A program made the translations under genes and the position numbers. A model generated the notes under the pieces. The model saw nothing but the letters and a program-made list of their open reading frames with translations. It was not told the origin of the DNA and searched no databases. From Paraburkholderia dinghuensis (lineage in GTDB: Bacteria > Pseudomonadota > Gammaproteobacteria > Burkholderiales > Burkholderiaceae): DNA of 45,838 nucleotides. The stretch spans positions 34,350 to 80,187 of the forward strand of contig NZ_RQIS01000024.1 of NCBI RefSeq assembly GCF_003837865.1, read 5' to 3'. This document shows positions 8,753 to 19,257 of the stretch, piece after piece; the first letter of the stretch is position 1, and each line of letters opens with the position of its first letter.

Positions 8753-8820
8753 CGAGGGTTTCCAGCGCTTAGAGTAAGTTTGTCAACAAGCTGGAAAGTA
8801 TTCTCAGAGTGAGGTTCTCA

Positions 8821-9132
8821 ATGTACGCGGTCATAAAAACCGGCGGCAAGCAGTACAAAGTTGCCGTTGGCGAAAAACTTAAAGTAGAACAGATACCGGC
8901 AGACATTGACGCAGAAATCACGCTCGACCAGGTTCTCGCAGTGGGCGAAGGCGAATCGATTAAGTTCGGTACGCCGCTGGTCAGTGGGGCTTCCGTCAAG
9001 GCTACCGTCGTCTCCCACGGTCGTCACGCCAAAGTGACCATCTTCAAGATGCGTCGCCGGAAGCACTACCAGAAGCACGGCGGCCACCGCCAGAACTACA
9101 CCGAACTGCGCATCGACGCGATCAACGCGTAA
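8821..9132 (+). CDS. rplU: 50S ribosomal protein L21
   Basis: A 103-residue ribosomal protein of the large subunit that binds 23S rRNA with L20. MYAVIKTGGKQYKV at the start and the basic block KMRRRKHYQKHGGHRQ near the end are family signatures, and the length is exactly typical. I use ATG 8821, preceded by GTGAGG, rather than a possible start four codons earlier. It is followed by rpmA after 38 nt and driven by the promoter at 8724-8752. Confidence 0.98.
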   Translation: MYAVIKTGGKQYKVAVGEKLKVEQIPADIDAEITLDQVLAVGEGESIKFGTPLVSGASVKATVVSHGRHAKVTIFKMRRRKHYQKHGGHRQNYTELRIDAINA

Positions 9133-9170
9133 GTCGACGCCATAGCGCACGAAGGTAAAGGAGCAAACAA

Positions 9171-9434
9171 ATGGCACACAAAAAGGCTGGCGGTTCCTCG
9201 CGGAACGGCCGTGACTCAGAGTCGAAACGACTTGGCGTGAAGGTGTTCGGTGGCCAGGCGATCCTCGCAGGCGGCATCATTGTTCGCCAGCGCGGCACGC
9301 GCATGCACCCGGGCCTGAATGTCGGCATCGGCAAGGACCACACGCTGTATGCGCTGGTCGATGGCCACGTCGCATTCACGACCAAGGGCGCAGCGAACAA
9401 GCATACGGTCAACGTCGTCCCGGCAGCGGTCTGA
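9171..9434 (+). CDS. rpmA: 50S ribosomal protein L27
   Basis: An 87-residue ribosomal protein whose N-terminus reaches the peptidyl transferase centre. It begins AHKKAGGSSRNGRDSESKRLGVK and contains RQRGTRMHPGLNVGIGKDHTLYAL, both diagnostic. A strong AAAGGAG precedes the ATG. There is no N-terminal extension of the kind cleaved in Firmicutes. It is co-transcribed with rplU and followed by a strong terminator at 9462-9493. Confidence 0.98.
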   Translation: MAHKKAGGSSRNGRDSESKRLGVKVFGGQAILAGGIIVRQRGTRMHPGLNVGIGKDHTLYALVDGHVAFTTKGAANKHTVNVVPAAV

Positions 9435-9461
9435 GTTCCAGATCGTTCGCAATCGACGCAA

Positions 9462-9493
9462 AAAAGGCCCCGCGAAGTTTGCGGGGCCTTTTT
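9462..9493 (+). terminator. Rho-independent terminator after rpmA
   Basis: A perfect stem AAAAGGCCCCGC (9462-9473) pairs with its complement at 9481-9492 around a 7-nt loop, ending in a T run to 9493. It ends the rplU-rpmA transcript. The 190 nt from here to obgE hold no gene that I can see. Confidence 0.9.
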
Positions 9494-9685
9494 GTTTATG
9501 GCCGCAACCTTGATCGGCCGCGCTCGCCTGGCCGAGCCAGGCGCGAAGCCGCTGGCTGTGCTTGCAGGGCGCGAACGCTTCGCGAGGCCAGTGAATCCGC
9601 CCGCCTGGACGTTGGCTGTTCGGCCAGGTTGGTCAAGCAGGTCCTTGCGCGGCAAAATAGTGACATCCACGGGACGGAGTAACGC

Positions 9686-10798
9686 ATGAAGTTCATTGAC
9701 GAAGCGAAGATCGAAGTCATCGCCGGTGATGGGGGTGATGGCAGCGCGTCGATGCGGCGCGAGAAGTTCGTCCCGTTCGGCGGACCGGACGGAGGCGACG
9801 GCGGGCGTGGCGGTAGCGTCAACGCGATCGCGGACCGCAATATCAACACGCTGATCGACTACCGCTATACAAAGAAGCATCAGGCGCGCAACGGCGAGAA
9901 CGGCCGTGGCTCGGACTGCTACGGTAAGGGCGGCGACGACATCACGTTGCGCATGCCCGTAGGCACGGTCATCACCGACCTCGAGACAGGCGAGTTGATC
10001 GCCGACCTCACTGAGCACGATCAGTGCGTGATCGTGGCGAACGGTGGCGCGGGTGGCCTCGGCAACCTGCACTTCAAGTCGTCCACGAATCGTGCGCCGC
10101 GCCAGAAGACCGACGGCAAGCCCGGCGAGCGCCGCATGCTCAAGCTCGAACTGAAGGTGCTGGCGGACGTCGGTCTGCTCGGCATGCCGAATGCGGGCAA
10201 GTCCACGTTTATTTCGGCGGTGTCGAACGCAAAACCGAAGGTTGCCGACTACCCCTTCACGACGCTCGCGCCGAATCTCGGCGTGGTGCGCGTGGGTCCG
10301 AGCAAGAGCTTCGTGATTGCCGATATTCCGGGTCTGATCGAAGGTGCCGCCGAAGGCGCGGGCCTTGGACACCAGTTCCTGCGCCATCTGCAGCGCACGG
10401 GGCTGCTGCTGCATATCGTCGACCTTGCGCCGTTCGACGAATCGGTCGATCCGGTAGCGGAGGCGAAGGCCATCGTCGGCGAACTACGCAAGTACGACGA
10501 GACGCTCTATGAGAAGCCGCGCTGGCTCGTGCTGAACAAGCTCGACATGGTGCCCGAAGACGAGCGTGCCGAACGCATCGCCGACTTCGTGAAGCGCTTC
10601 GGTTGGGACGGCCCCGTGTTCGAGATTTCGGCGCTCACCGGTCAGGGCTGCGAAAACCTCTGCTACGCGGTGTTCGACTATGTTTCCGCTCATTCGGACG
10701 CGCGTCGCGCCGAAGAGGCGGAAGACCTCGCATCGGACGTGCGTTTTCGCGACACGCCGCGCGCCGAGGGCGATAACGCCCGCGATCCGCAAGAGTAA
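9686..10798 (+). CDS. obgE: GTPase Obg (ObgE/CgtA)
   Basis: An essential ribosome-associated GTPase acting in 50S maturation and stress control. In its 370 residues the glycine-rich Obg fold occupies about 1-158 (GGDGGDGSASMRREKFVPFGGPDGGDGG). The G domain follows with G1 GMPNAGKST starting at residue 166, the switch TTLAPNLGVV, G3 DIPGLIEGA, G4 NKLD and G5 SALTGQG. The C-terminus is a short acidic tail with no OCT domain, usual in proteobacteria. An ATG with GGACGGAG upstream is the start. It lies between rpmA and proB, a conserved arrangement. Confidence 0.97.
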   Translation: MKFIDEAKIEVIAGDGGDGSASMRREKFVPFGGPDGGDGGRGGSVNAIADRNINTLIDYRYTKKHQARNGENGRGSDCYGKGGDDITLRMPVGTVITDLETGELIADLTEHDQCVIVANGGAGGLGNLHFKSSTNRAPRQKTDGKPGERRMLKLELKVLADVGLLGMPNAGKSTFISAVSNAKPKVADYPFTTLAPNLGVVRVGPSKSFVIADIPGLIEGAAEGAGLGHQFLRHLQRTGLLLHIVDLAPFDESVDPVAEAKAIVGELRKYDETLYEKPRWLVLNKLDMVPEDERAERIADFVKRFGWDGPVFEISALTGQGCENLCYAVFDYVSAHSDARRAEEAEDLASDVRFRDTPRAEGDNARDPQE

Positions 10799-10873
10799 GC
10801 ACCTCGTCAGTGCCGCCGCGCGGTTAACGCCGGGGCTTTACCCGTCATCAGTCATTTGGGGAGACCGCGCAGT

Positions 10874-11992
10874 ATGCGTTCCGTCATTGCCGATTCACGG
10901 CGCCTGGTAGTGAAAGTCGGTTCGAGCCTCGTCACGAACGATGGCCGGGGGCTCGATCACGAGGCCATCGGCCGTTGGGCCGCGCAGATCGCTGCGCTGC
11001 GTGCGCAGGGAAAGGAAGTCGTGCTGGTTAGTTCGGGTGCGATTGCCGAGGGCATGCAGCGGCTCGGGTGGTCGAAGCGGCCGCGCGAAATCGACGAACT
11101 GCAGGCGGCTGCGGCCGTCGGACAGATGGGGCTCGCGCAGGTGTACGAAAGCCGTTTTGCCGAGCACGACGTTCGCACCGCGCAGATCCTCCTTACGCAT
11201 GCCGACCTCGCCGATCGCGAGCGCTATCTGAACGCGCGCTCGACGCTACTCACGCTGCTGCGTCTGGGCGTCGTGCCGATCATCAACGAGAACGACACGG
11301 TCGTTACCGATGAAATCAAGTTCGGCGACAACGATACGCTGGGCGCGCTCGTCGCGAATCTGATCGAAGGCGATGCGCTCATCATCCTGACCGACCAGAG
11401 CGGCCTCTACACTGCGGATCCGCGCAAGGATCCGTCGGCGACACTCGTGCAGCAATCGGACGCCGGCACGCCGGAGCTGGAAGCGATGGCGGGCGGCGCC
11501 GGGTCGAGCATCGGCCGTGGCGGCATGCTCACCAAGATCCTCGCAGCGAAGCGCGCGGCGCACAGCGGCGCGAACACCGTCATTGCGAGTGGCAGGGAGT
11601 CCGAGGTTCTCGTGCGTCTCGCATCGGGCGAGGCGATCGGCACGCAGTTGATCGCACGCACCGCACGCATGGCCGCCCGCAAACAGTGGATGGCCGACCA
11701 CCTGCAGGTGCGCGGTCACGTCGTGATCGACGACGGCGCCGTGCAGAAGCTCACTGCTGCCGGCAAGAGTCTGCTGCCGATCGGCGTGATTGGCGTACAG
11801 GGCGCGTTCGCGCGCGGCGAAGTGATTGCGTGCCTGGATGGCGCGGGCATCGAGGTGGCACGTGGGCTCACCAACTACAGCAGCGCGGAAACGAAGCTGA
11901 TCCAGCGTCATTCGAGTGGCGAGATCGAGGGCATCCTCGGCTACATGCTCGAACCCGAACTGATCCACCGCGACAATCTCGTGCTCGTCTGA
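10874..11992 (+). CDS. proB: Glutamate 5-kinase
   Basis: ProB phosphorylates L-glutamate at the gamma-carboxylate, the first step of proline synthesis, and is normally feedback-inhibited by proline. The 372-residue protein has an amino acid kinase domain (about 1-260: RLVVKVGSSLVTNDG, VLVSSGAIAEGM, INENDTV, FGDNDTLGALVA, GRGGMLTKI). A C-terminal PUA domain follows (about 280-365). I use ATG 10874, with GGGGAGA nine bases before it, not the in-frame codon at 10856. It lies 75 nt after obgE. The 3' end is followed by a bidirectional terminator. Confidence 0.97.
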   Translation: MRSVIADSRRLVVKVGSSLVTNDGRGLDHEAIGRWAAQIAALRAQGKEVVLVSSGAIAEGMQRLGWSKRPREIDELQAAAAVGQMGLAQVYESRFAEHDVRTAQILLTHADLADRERYLNARSTLLTLLRLGVVPIINENDTVVTDEIKFGDNDTLGALVANLIEGDALIILTDQSGLYTADPRKDPSATLVQQSDAGTPELEAMAGGAGSSIGRGGMLTKILAAKRAAHSGANTVIASGRESEVLVRLASGEAIGTQLIARTARMAARKQWMADHLQVRGHVVIDDGAVQKLTAAGKSLLPIGVIGVQGAFARGEVIACLDGAGIEVARGLTNYSSAETKLIQRHSSGEIEGILGYMLEPELIHRDNLVLV

Positions 11993-12014
11993 CTCCAGCC
12001 AGGCGGGCACGCAA

Positions 12015-12053
12015 GAAAAAACCGCGCCGGCCTTGGGCCGGCGCGGTTTTTTT
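12015..12053 (+). terminator. Bidirectional terminator between proB and the CNP1-like gene
   Basis: A 12-bp perfect GC-rich stem (12021-12032 with 12036-12047) is flanked by an A tract (12015-12021) and a T tract (12047-12053). It can end both plus-strand proB and minus-strand transcription of the convergent lipoprotein gene. Confidence 0.9.
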
Positions 12054-12070
12054 ATACAGGGGCCGCGGCG

Positions 12071-12634
12071 TCAGCGAACGAGTGACGACTGCACGCGACC
12101 GTAGCGCAAGTTCTGGACGATGACCGGCGCTTTCGCGAACGGCAACTTGTTGGCGCAGAAGTAGTCCTGGTAGAGCGCGGCGTGATACGCATTCAGCGTG
12201 CCGTTTTCGATGCGCGACCAGTCGTTCGCCACGGTTTGGTCCCAGCCGTTGTGATCGGCGTCGAGGCTCGCGTAGAGACGCCACTCGTACGTATCGCAGC
12301 GAATCCCTTCGTAGTTCACGTTGCGTGCGCCCGTCGGGCTGGTGATGACGATCGTATAGCGCACGACGCCGTCGGTGCCCACCGTCAACGAGGCGGGATC
12401 GATCGCGAACTTGAGCGGCGTGTTGTTCGAGACGTCGAACGCCAGAAGCGTCGAACCGGCCTGCGGTAGCGTCGGCAATCCTTCGAGCTTGTTTTCCTGC
12501 CAGTTGCTTTTGCGGTCAAGCAGGTAGGTGAATGCGCTGTCGTCCTTGTTGGTGGGGCCGGAACTGCCGCAGCCGGTCAGCAGGACGCTACTTGCGGCCG
12601 CGGCGCACGCCGCGGCAAGAGCAATACGTTTCAA
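12071..12634 (-). CDS. CNP1-like family lipoprotein (TTG start)
   Basis: A predicted outer-membrane or periplasmic lipoprotein of the CNP1-like family, of unknown function. I choose TTG 12634 (187 residues): it starts LKRIALAAACAAA, giving a proper signal peptide ending in lipobox LTGC near residue 22, and AAGGGAAA lies just upstream. The next upstream ATG would add 13 charged residues before the signal. The mature part has the conserved NWQENKLEGLP, RYTIVITSPTGARNVNYEGIRC and YEWRLYA segments. The gene lies 120 nt downstream of rppH on the same strand and converges on proB. Classification rests on these blocks. Confidence 0.87.
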   Translation of the reverse strand: MKRIALAAACAAAASSVLLTGCGSSGPTNKDDSAFTYLLDRKSNWQENKLEGLPTLPQAGSTLLAFDVSNNTPLKFAIDPASLTVGTDGVVRYTIVITSPTGARNVNYEGIRCDTYEWRLYASLDADHNGWDQTVANDWSRIENGTLNAYHAALYQDYFCANKLPFAKAPVIVQNLRYGRVQSSLVR

Positions 12635-12754
12635 ATTGGTTTCCCTTCGAAGCAACGGCGCGTTGCGCGCCAAAGATGCCGCAGCGCAAAGGCCAAGCGG
12701 CGATGCGAACGAGGTTCGCGTCGCCGGTTCTGGCGCTCAGTGCGCCGTAGTCGG

Positions 12755-13420
12755 TTATTCGTGCTCCTCCGGCGCAGGCACGATCATACTCTCGCCCGGT
12801 CCGCAGTCGCTTTCGACAGGCGTGCTGTCGGGCACGTCTGCCATAAAAGGCGAGGCCTGCACGGCGTCGGCGTGTGCCGACGTGACGATGCGCGGATAGC
12901 GCACTTCGTGCCCGTGCATGCCGCCCCTTTCCGGGCGTGGCGCGGCGGGTCGCCGCAGAAAGCGCGACAACTCGGTCAACGCGAGTTGATAGACGTCGCG
13001 TTTGAACTCGATGACCGCTTCGAGCGGCACCCAGTATTCGTTCCAGCGCCACGCATCGAACTCGGGGTGCTCTGTCGCCCGCAGACAGATATCGCAGTCG
13101 CGCCCGACCATGCGCAGCAGAAACCATATCTGCTTCTGGCCGCGATAATGGCCGCGCACTTCGCGCTTGATGAACTTGTCCGGCACCTCATAACGCAGCC
13201 AGTCGCGCGTGCGACCGACGATCTTGACGTGCTCTGGAAGCAGCCCGGTTTCTTCCTGCAACTCCCGATACATTGCCTGCATGGGGGTCTCACCATACTT
13301 GATGCCCCCTTGCGGAAACTGCCAGGAATGTTCACGAACCCGTTTGCCCCAAAACACTTCGTTGTGCGCGTTCAAGAGGATGATGCCGACGTTCGGGCGA
13401 AAGCCTTCACGATCCAGCAT
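12755..13420 (-). CDS. rppH: RNA pyrophosphohydrolase
   Basis: RppH removes pyrophosphate from the 5' end of triphosphorylated mRNA, triggering RNase E decay. The 221-residue Nudix protein begins MLDREGFRPNVGIIL and has WQFPQGGIKYGET followed by the full Nudix box GGIKYGETPMQAMYRELQEE. Further on, KFIKREVRGHYRGQKQIWFLL is specific to RppH. E. coli RppH has 176 residues. The extra C-terminal part here (after about residue 165) is proline-rich and of low complexity, as in other Burkholderia. The start is ATG with AAGGTGG upstream. It is divergent from proS. Confidence 0.95.
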   Translation of the reverse strand: MLDREGFRPNVGIILLNAHNEVFWGKRVREHSWQFPQGGIKYGETPMQAMYRELQEETGLLPEHVKIVGRTRDWLRYEVPDKFIKREVRGHYRGQKQIWFLLRMVGRDCDICLRATEHPEFDAWRWNEYWVPLEAVIEFKRDVYQLALTELSRFLRRPAAPRPERGGMHGHEVRYPRIVTSAHADAVQASPFMADVPDSTPVESDCGPGESMIVPAPEEHE

Positions 13421-13453
13421 ACAACCACCTTCGAATCCTTTAAAATTGCTTTG

Positions 13454-13459
13454 ATTATA
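13454..13459 (-). promoter_or_regulatory. Possible -10 element of rppH
   Basis: A perfect TATAAT on the minus strand, 33 nt upstream of rppH, in a locally AT-rich patch. The -35 position is weak. The 273-bp rppH-proS spacer holds no gene that I can see. Confidence 0.4.
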
Positions 13460-13693
13460 AACAGATAACGGTCCTCACGCACCCGAGCGCCGGAAGATTG
13501 GAGCGAATTGCCGCGAGTACGGGCAAGGCGCGCAATCGAGGCCTCACGGGGGGGGGCGCCCGGCCGGCTGGCCGGCGCCATGGGTAGTGCGCCGGCATCT
13601 CGATACCACGCGATGCCGCGCGAGCTGTGCGAGTCCCCACCGTTTCACCTTCTTCGGGCGGTCTGCACGGGCCGCCGCTTTTGGAAAACCTGA

Positions 13694-15433
<1,740 letters not shown>

Positions 15434-15454
15434 GCGTCAGGGAGCGCCGCGAGC

Positions 15455-16054
15455 GTGCAGTACAGCTTCCTGTCCGCGACCGTCCTGCTGCTTCTCATCA
15501 CCGATCCGCTCGGCAACATTCCGCTCTTCATCGGGTGTTTGCACCATGTGGCGCCGCGGCGCCGGGCGATCGTGATCCTGCGGGAAGTGGCGATCGCATT
15601 CGTGATCCTGCTCATCTTCATGGTGGCCGGCAACGGCTTCCTGCGCATGATGGGGCTCACCGATACGTCGCTGCGTATCGGTGGCGGCATCGTGCTGTTT
15701 CTTATTGCGCTGCGCATGATCTTCCCGCATCCGGGCGGCCCGTTCGGCGGCAGCGACAAGGACGGCGAGCCGCTCATCGTGCCGCTCGCGATTCCCGCGC
15801 TGGCGGGGCCTTCGGCGCTCGCCACGGTGATGCTGCTCACGTCGCAGGCGCCCGGCAAGCTGTACGAGTGGATCGCGGCGCTCACGGTGACGATGGTGGT
15901 TTGTGCCGCGGTGCTCGTGCTGGCGGAGCGCATCCAGCAGTGGCTCGGCGAGCGCGTGGTGACCGCGTTCGAGCGGCTGATGGGGCTCGTGCTGGTCGCG
16001 ATCTCGGTCGAGATGATTCTCGCGGGGATCAGCACCTTCGTGCATCACCTGTGA
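15455..16054 (+). CDS. MarC-family (UPF0056) inner-membrane protein, GTG start
   Basis: A 199-residue integral membrane protein of the MarC/YhgN family, whose function is not established. About six hydrophobic helices are visible. Signatures are LLLITDPLGNIPLFIGCLHHV at the start, GNGFLRMMGLTDTSLRIGGGIVLFLIALRMIFP, and PLAIPALAGPSALATVMLL. The GTG start has GGGAG ten bases upstream and lies 21 nt after the proS stop, so it is probably co-transcribed with proS. Despite the name there is no good evidence that members confer multidrug resistance. Confidence 0.9.
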   Translation: MQYSFLSATVLLLLITDPLGNIPLFIGCLHHVAPRRRAIVILREVAIAFVILLIFMVAGNGFLRMMGLTDTSLRIGGGIVLFLIALRMIFPHPGGPFGGSDKDGEPLIVPLAIPALAGPSALATVMLLTSQAPGKLYEWIAALTVTMVVCAAVLVLAERIQQWLGERVVTAFERLMGLVLVAISVEMILAGISTFVHHL

Positions 16055-16086
16055 AAACGCAGAATCGCAGCGAAACGAGCACACAA

Positions 16087-16115
16087 TAAAAAAGCGGCCC
16101 GGGCCGCTTTTTTTC
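16087..16115 (+). terminator. Bidirectional terminator between marC-like gene and hpt
   Basis: A self-complementary AAAAAAGCGGCC / GGCCGCTTTTTT stem centred at about 16100, with A and T tracts on both sides. It can end both the plus-strand proS-marC transcript and the minus-strand ffh-hpt transcript. Confidence 0.85.
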
Positions 16116-16134
16116 ATGGTGCGTGTGAACGGGC

Positions 16135-16686
16135 TCAGGCGCCTTCGGTCAGCGCACGGATGGTCGGCAGGTTTCGCCAGTAACCCTTCGCGTCCATGCC
16201 GCAGCCGAATACGTAGCGATCCGGCACCGCGAAACCGCAGAAGTCCGGATGCAGCGGTTTCGCCTTCGGGATGGTCTTCTCGCACAACACCGCCGACATG
16301 AATCGCTTCGCACCCATCGCGAGGATGCGGTCGCGGATGGCGGCCATGGTCTCGCCTTCGTCGAGGATATCGTCGAGAACCAGCACCACGCGGTCCTTCA
16401 CCGACTCGCGCGGCGCCACGCGCCACTGCATTTCGGAGCTGCCCTTGATCGCGTTGCGATAGCGGGTGAGGTGGATGTAGTCGAATTCGAGCGGGAAGTC
16501 GAGATGCGGCAGCAGCATGCCAGTGAACACAGCAGCGCCGCCCATCACCGACAGCACGAGCGGGAAGTCATCGCTGATTTCGGCGCGGATCGCTTCGGCC
16601 ATCCGGCCGATCGACGCATTGACCTCGCCCTCCGAAACGATCTCTTCGGAGTGGCGGAAAATGTGAAGGGCTTCTTCGCGATTCAT
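16135..16686 (-). CDS. hpt: Hypoxanthine-guanine phosphoribosyltransferase
   Basis: A purine salvage enzyme that transfers phosphoribose from PRPP to hypoxanthine or guanine. The 183-residue protein has the PRPP-binding loop VVLVLDDILDEGET (about 97-110) and the earlier LVLSVMGGAAVFTGMLL with the usual non-proline cis bond region. LHPDFCGFAVPDRYVFGCGMD near the C-terminus binds the base. Start is ATG. It lies 157 nt downstream of ffh on the same strand. The choice of base cannot be read from the sequence. Confidence 0.9.
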   Translation of the reverse strand: MNREEALHIFRHSEEIVSEGEVNASIGRMAEAIRAEISDDFPLVLSVMGGAAVFTGMLLPHLDFPLEFDYIHLTRYRNAIKGSSEMQWRVAPRESVKDRVVLVLDDILDEGETMAAIRDRILAMGAKRFMSAVLCEKTIPKAKPLHPDFCGFAVPDRYVFGCGMDAKGYWRNLPTIRALTEGA

Positions 16687-16843
16687 GACTCTGGCGGGGT
16701 CGTGGCGGTAGTTATTCAGTGTGGGAAATAACGCTGGCGCGCGCTACAGCATAAACCCGTGTGGTCCAGCTCGCGCGCCGCGTGACGGGTGACGACCCGC
16801 GACGTCCGAACGCAACCGGTTGCCGCGCGTGTCGCCCGCAAGT

Positions 16844-18211
16844 TCAGCGCATGCCGGGCATCATGCCCTTCATACCGCGCATCATCTTCTGCAGGTTGCC
16901 GCCCTTGAGCTTCTTCATCATGGTGCGCATCTGGTCATACTGGTTCAGCATGCGGTTCACTTCCTGGACCTGCACGCCCGCGCCCGCCGCGATGCGCCGC
17001 TTGCGCGTGGCCTTGATGAGTTCGGGCTTGGCGCGCTCGGCGGGTGTCATCGAATTGATGATGCCCTCCATGCGGCGCATCTGCTTTTCGGCAACGCCCA
17101 TGTCGGCACCCGCGGCGGCCTGCTGGAACTGCGCGGGCAGCTTGTCCATGAGCGTCGAGAGACCGCCCATCTTCTTCATCTGCGAGAGCTGGGCCTTGAA
17201 GTCGTTGAGGTCGAAGTCGCCGCCCTTCTTGACCTTGTCGGCGAGCTTTTGCGCCGCTTGCACATCCACGCCGCGCTGGGCCTCCTCGACGAGCGCGAGA
17301 ATGTCGCCCATGCCGAGAATCCGGTTCGCCATGCGGTCCGGATGGAAGACTTCGAGGCCGTCGAGCTTTTCGGCGACGCCTACGAACTTGATCGGCTTAC
17401 CCGTGATGTGGCGCACGGAGAGCGCGGCGCCGCCACGCGAGTCGCCGTCGAGCTTGGTGAGCACGACACCGGTGAGCGGCAGGGCGTCGTTGAACGCCTT
17501 TGCGGTGTTGACGGCGTCCTGGCCGAGCATCGCATCGACGACGAAGAGCGTTTCAGCGGGCTTGAGCGCCGCATGCAGTGCGGCGATCTCGTTCATCATT
17601 GCCTCGTCGATACCGAGGCGGCCGGCCGTGTCGACGAGCAGCACGTCGTGATAGTGGCGCTTCGCCCAGTCGACGGCGGCGTTGGCGATATCGACCGGTT
17701 TCTGGTCGGGCTGCGACGGGAAGAAGTCGGCGCCGACCTGCTCGGTCACCGTCTTCAGCTGCGCGATAGCGGCCGGACGATAGACGTCGCATGAAACGGT
17801 GAGCACCTTCTTCTTGTACTTCTCGCGCAGCAGTTTTGCGAGCTTGCCGACGGTGGTCGTCTTGCCCGCGCCCTGCAGACCGGCCATGAGGATCACGGCG
17901 GGGGGGGTGACGGCGAGATCGAGTTCGGCGGCTTTACCTTCGTAGTCGCCGCCGATCACGGCGGTCAGCTCGCGCTGCACCACGCCGACGAGCGCCTGCC
18001 CCGGCGACAGACTGCCGACCACTTCTTCGCCGAGCGCCTTCTCCTTCACCTTGGCGATGAATTCGCGCACGACGGGCAGCGCGACGTCCGCCTCGAGCAG
18101 CGCGAGACGCACTTCGCGCAGCATTTCCTGCGTATTGGCCTCGGTCAGCCGGGCTTCGCCGCGCAGCGTCTTGACGACGCGCGCCATCCGTTGAGTGAGA
18201 TTGTCGAGCAT
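16844..18211 (-). CDS. ffh: Signal recognition particle protein Ffh
   Basis: Ffh with 4.5S RNA binds signal sequences of nascent membrane proteins and docks to FtsY. The 455 residues comprise an N domain (MLDNLTQRMARVVKTLRGEARLTEAN) and a G domain (P-loop GLQGAGKTTTVGKLA near 105, DVYRPAAIAQL, DTAGRLGIDEAMM, TKLDGDSRGGAALS). The methionine-rich M domain follows with SMTPAERAKP and the tail GGNLQKMMRGMKGMMPGMR. I start at ATG 18211; 20 upstream codons in frame lack family character. It is divergent from ypjD with only 83 nt between starts. Confidence 0.97.
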   Translation of the reverse strand: MLDNLTQRMARVVKTLRGEARLTEANTQEMLREVRLALLEADVALPVVREFIAKVKEKALGEEVVGSLSPGQALVGVVQRELTAVIGGDYEGKAAELDLAVTPPAVILMAGLQGAGKTTTVGKLAKLLREKYKKKVLTVSCDVYRPAAIAQLKTVTEQVGADFFPSQPDQKPVDIANAAVDWAKRHYHDVLLVDTAGRLGIDEAMMNEIAALHAALKPAETLFVVDAMLGQDAVNTAKAFNDALPLTGVVLTKLDGDSRGGAALSVRHITGKPIKFVGVAEKLDGLEVFHPDRMANRILGMGDILALVEEAQRGVDVQAAQKLADKVKKGGDFDLNDFKAQLSQMKKMGGLSTLMDKLPAQFQQAAAGADMGVAEKQMRRMEGIINSMTPAERAKPELIKATRKRRIAAGAGVQVQEVNRMLNQYDQMRTMMKKLKGGNLQKMMRGMKGMMPGMR

Positions 18212-18277
18212 GGGGAGCGGTGAGCAGTGCGGCCCGGGCGCGCGTAAGAAGGGTGCTGTCCCTCCCGGCATGGGGCC

Positions 18278-18283
18278 TATAGT
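18278..18283 (+). promoter_or_regulatory. Possible -10 element of ypjD, giving a near-leaderless mRNA
   Basis: TATAGT at 18278-18283 would start transcription near 18290, only about 5 nt before the ypjD ATG. The -35 match is poor. No Shine-Dalgarno sequence precedes that ATG. Confidence 0.35.
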
Positions 18284-18294
18284 AAACTTCGAAT

Positions 18295-19233
18295 ATGGAT
18301 ATTGTACTGTATGCCCTCACCGCGCTCCTTTACGGCGGTCTGTGCGCCGCCGACTGGCGGGCGCTGCGTCATGCCGGCGTCGAGACGCTTCCCGGCGGCG
18401 TGCTTCCGGCGTCCGTGACGGCACCGGTGAGCGTTGCCGGCGCCGACGGCCCGGCGCGCACGCGCAGCTTCGGGCCGCTCTCGCGGACGCTGCTGCTCGT
18501 TGCGCTCGCGGCGCACGGCGTGCTGCTGCACATGACGATCTTTCCCGTCCACGAGATGATCTTCGGCTTCGCCTTCGCGTTGTCGGCGATGTTCTGGCTC
18601 GGCGTGGTCATCTACTGGATCGAGAGCTTTTTCTTTCAGCTCGACGGGCTGCGCCTGTTGCTGCTGCCGCTCGCCGCGCTGGCCGCTCTGTTGCCGCTCG
18701 TGTTCGGTGGCGTGCGCGTGCTGCCGTACGCCGCAGCGCCGATGTTCAAGACGCACTTCGTCATCGCAAACATTGCGTATGGGCTCTTTGCCATCGCCGC
18801 CTTGCACGCGATCCTGATGCTTGCCGTCGAGCGCCGCCTGCACTCGCTGCGCGGCGGCGGCTTCCAGCGCAACGGTGCCGCGAACGGCGGCTGGCTTTCG
18901 AACTGGATCGACACGCTGCCGCCGCTCCTCACGATGGAGAAGCTGCTGTTTCGCCTGATCGGCGCCGGCTTCGTGCTGCTCACGCTTACGCTCGCTTCGG
19001 GCATCGTGTTCAACGAGCAGTTGACTGACCGGCCGCTCTCACTCGATCACAAGACGGTGTTCGCGATCCTCTCGTGGGTCATGTTCGGATCGCTCCTCAC
19101 GGCTCGCAGGATTTCGGGCTGGCGCGGCCGCGCCGCGCTACGCTGGGTGATCGCGTCGTTCATCGCGTTGCTGCTCGCGTATGTCGGCAGCCGGTTCGTC
19201 TTCGAGGTGCTGCTGCACCGCCCCATCGTCTGA
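18295..19233 (+). CDS. ypjD: CcsA/HemX-like inner-membrane protein (YpjD)
   Basis: A 312-residue polytopic membrane protein of the cytochrome c assembly (CcsA/YpjD) family, with about eight hydrophobic segments. Family features are a histidine in AAHGVLLHMTIF, LSAMFWLGVVIYWIES, KTHFVIANIAYGLFAIAALHAILML, and near the end SLDHKTVFAILSWVMFGSLL and the GWRGRAALRW region. A haem-related role is suspected for the family but not demonstrated. The ATG lacks a Shine-Dalgarno sequence, and a possible -10 element lies about 12 nt upstream. The position next to ffh is conserved in proteobacteria. It heads a probable operon with the PP0621-family gene and ampD. Confidence 0.88.
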   Translation: MDIVLYALTALLYGGLCAADWRALRHAGVETLPGGVLPASVTAPVSVAGADGPARTRSFGPLSRTLLLVALAAHGVLLHMTIFPVHEMIFGFAFALSAMFWLGVVIYWIESFFFQLDGLRLLLLPLAALAALLPLVFGGVRVLPYAAAPMFKTHFVIANIAYGLFAIAALHAILMLAVERRLHSLRGGGFQRNGAANGGWLSNWIDTLPPLLTMEKLLFRLIGAGFVLLTLTLASGIVFNEQLTDRPLSLDHKTVFAILSWVMFGSLLTARRISGWRGRAALRWVIASFIALLLAYVGSRFVFEVLLHRPIV

Positions 19234-19257
19234 GTGCGCGTGAAGCGCATCAATCTC

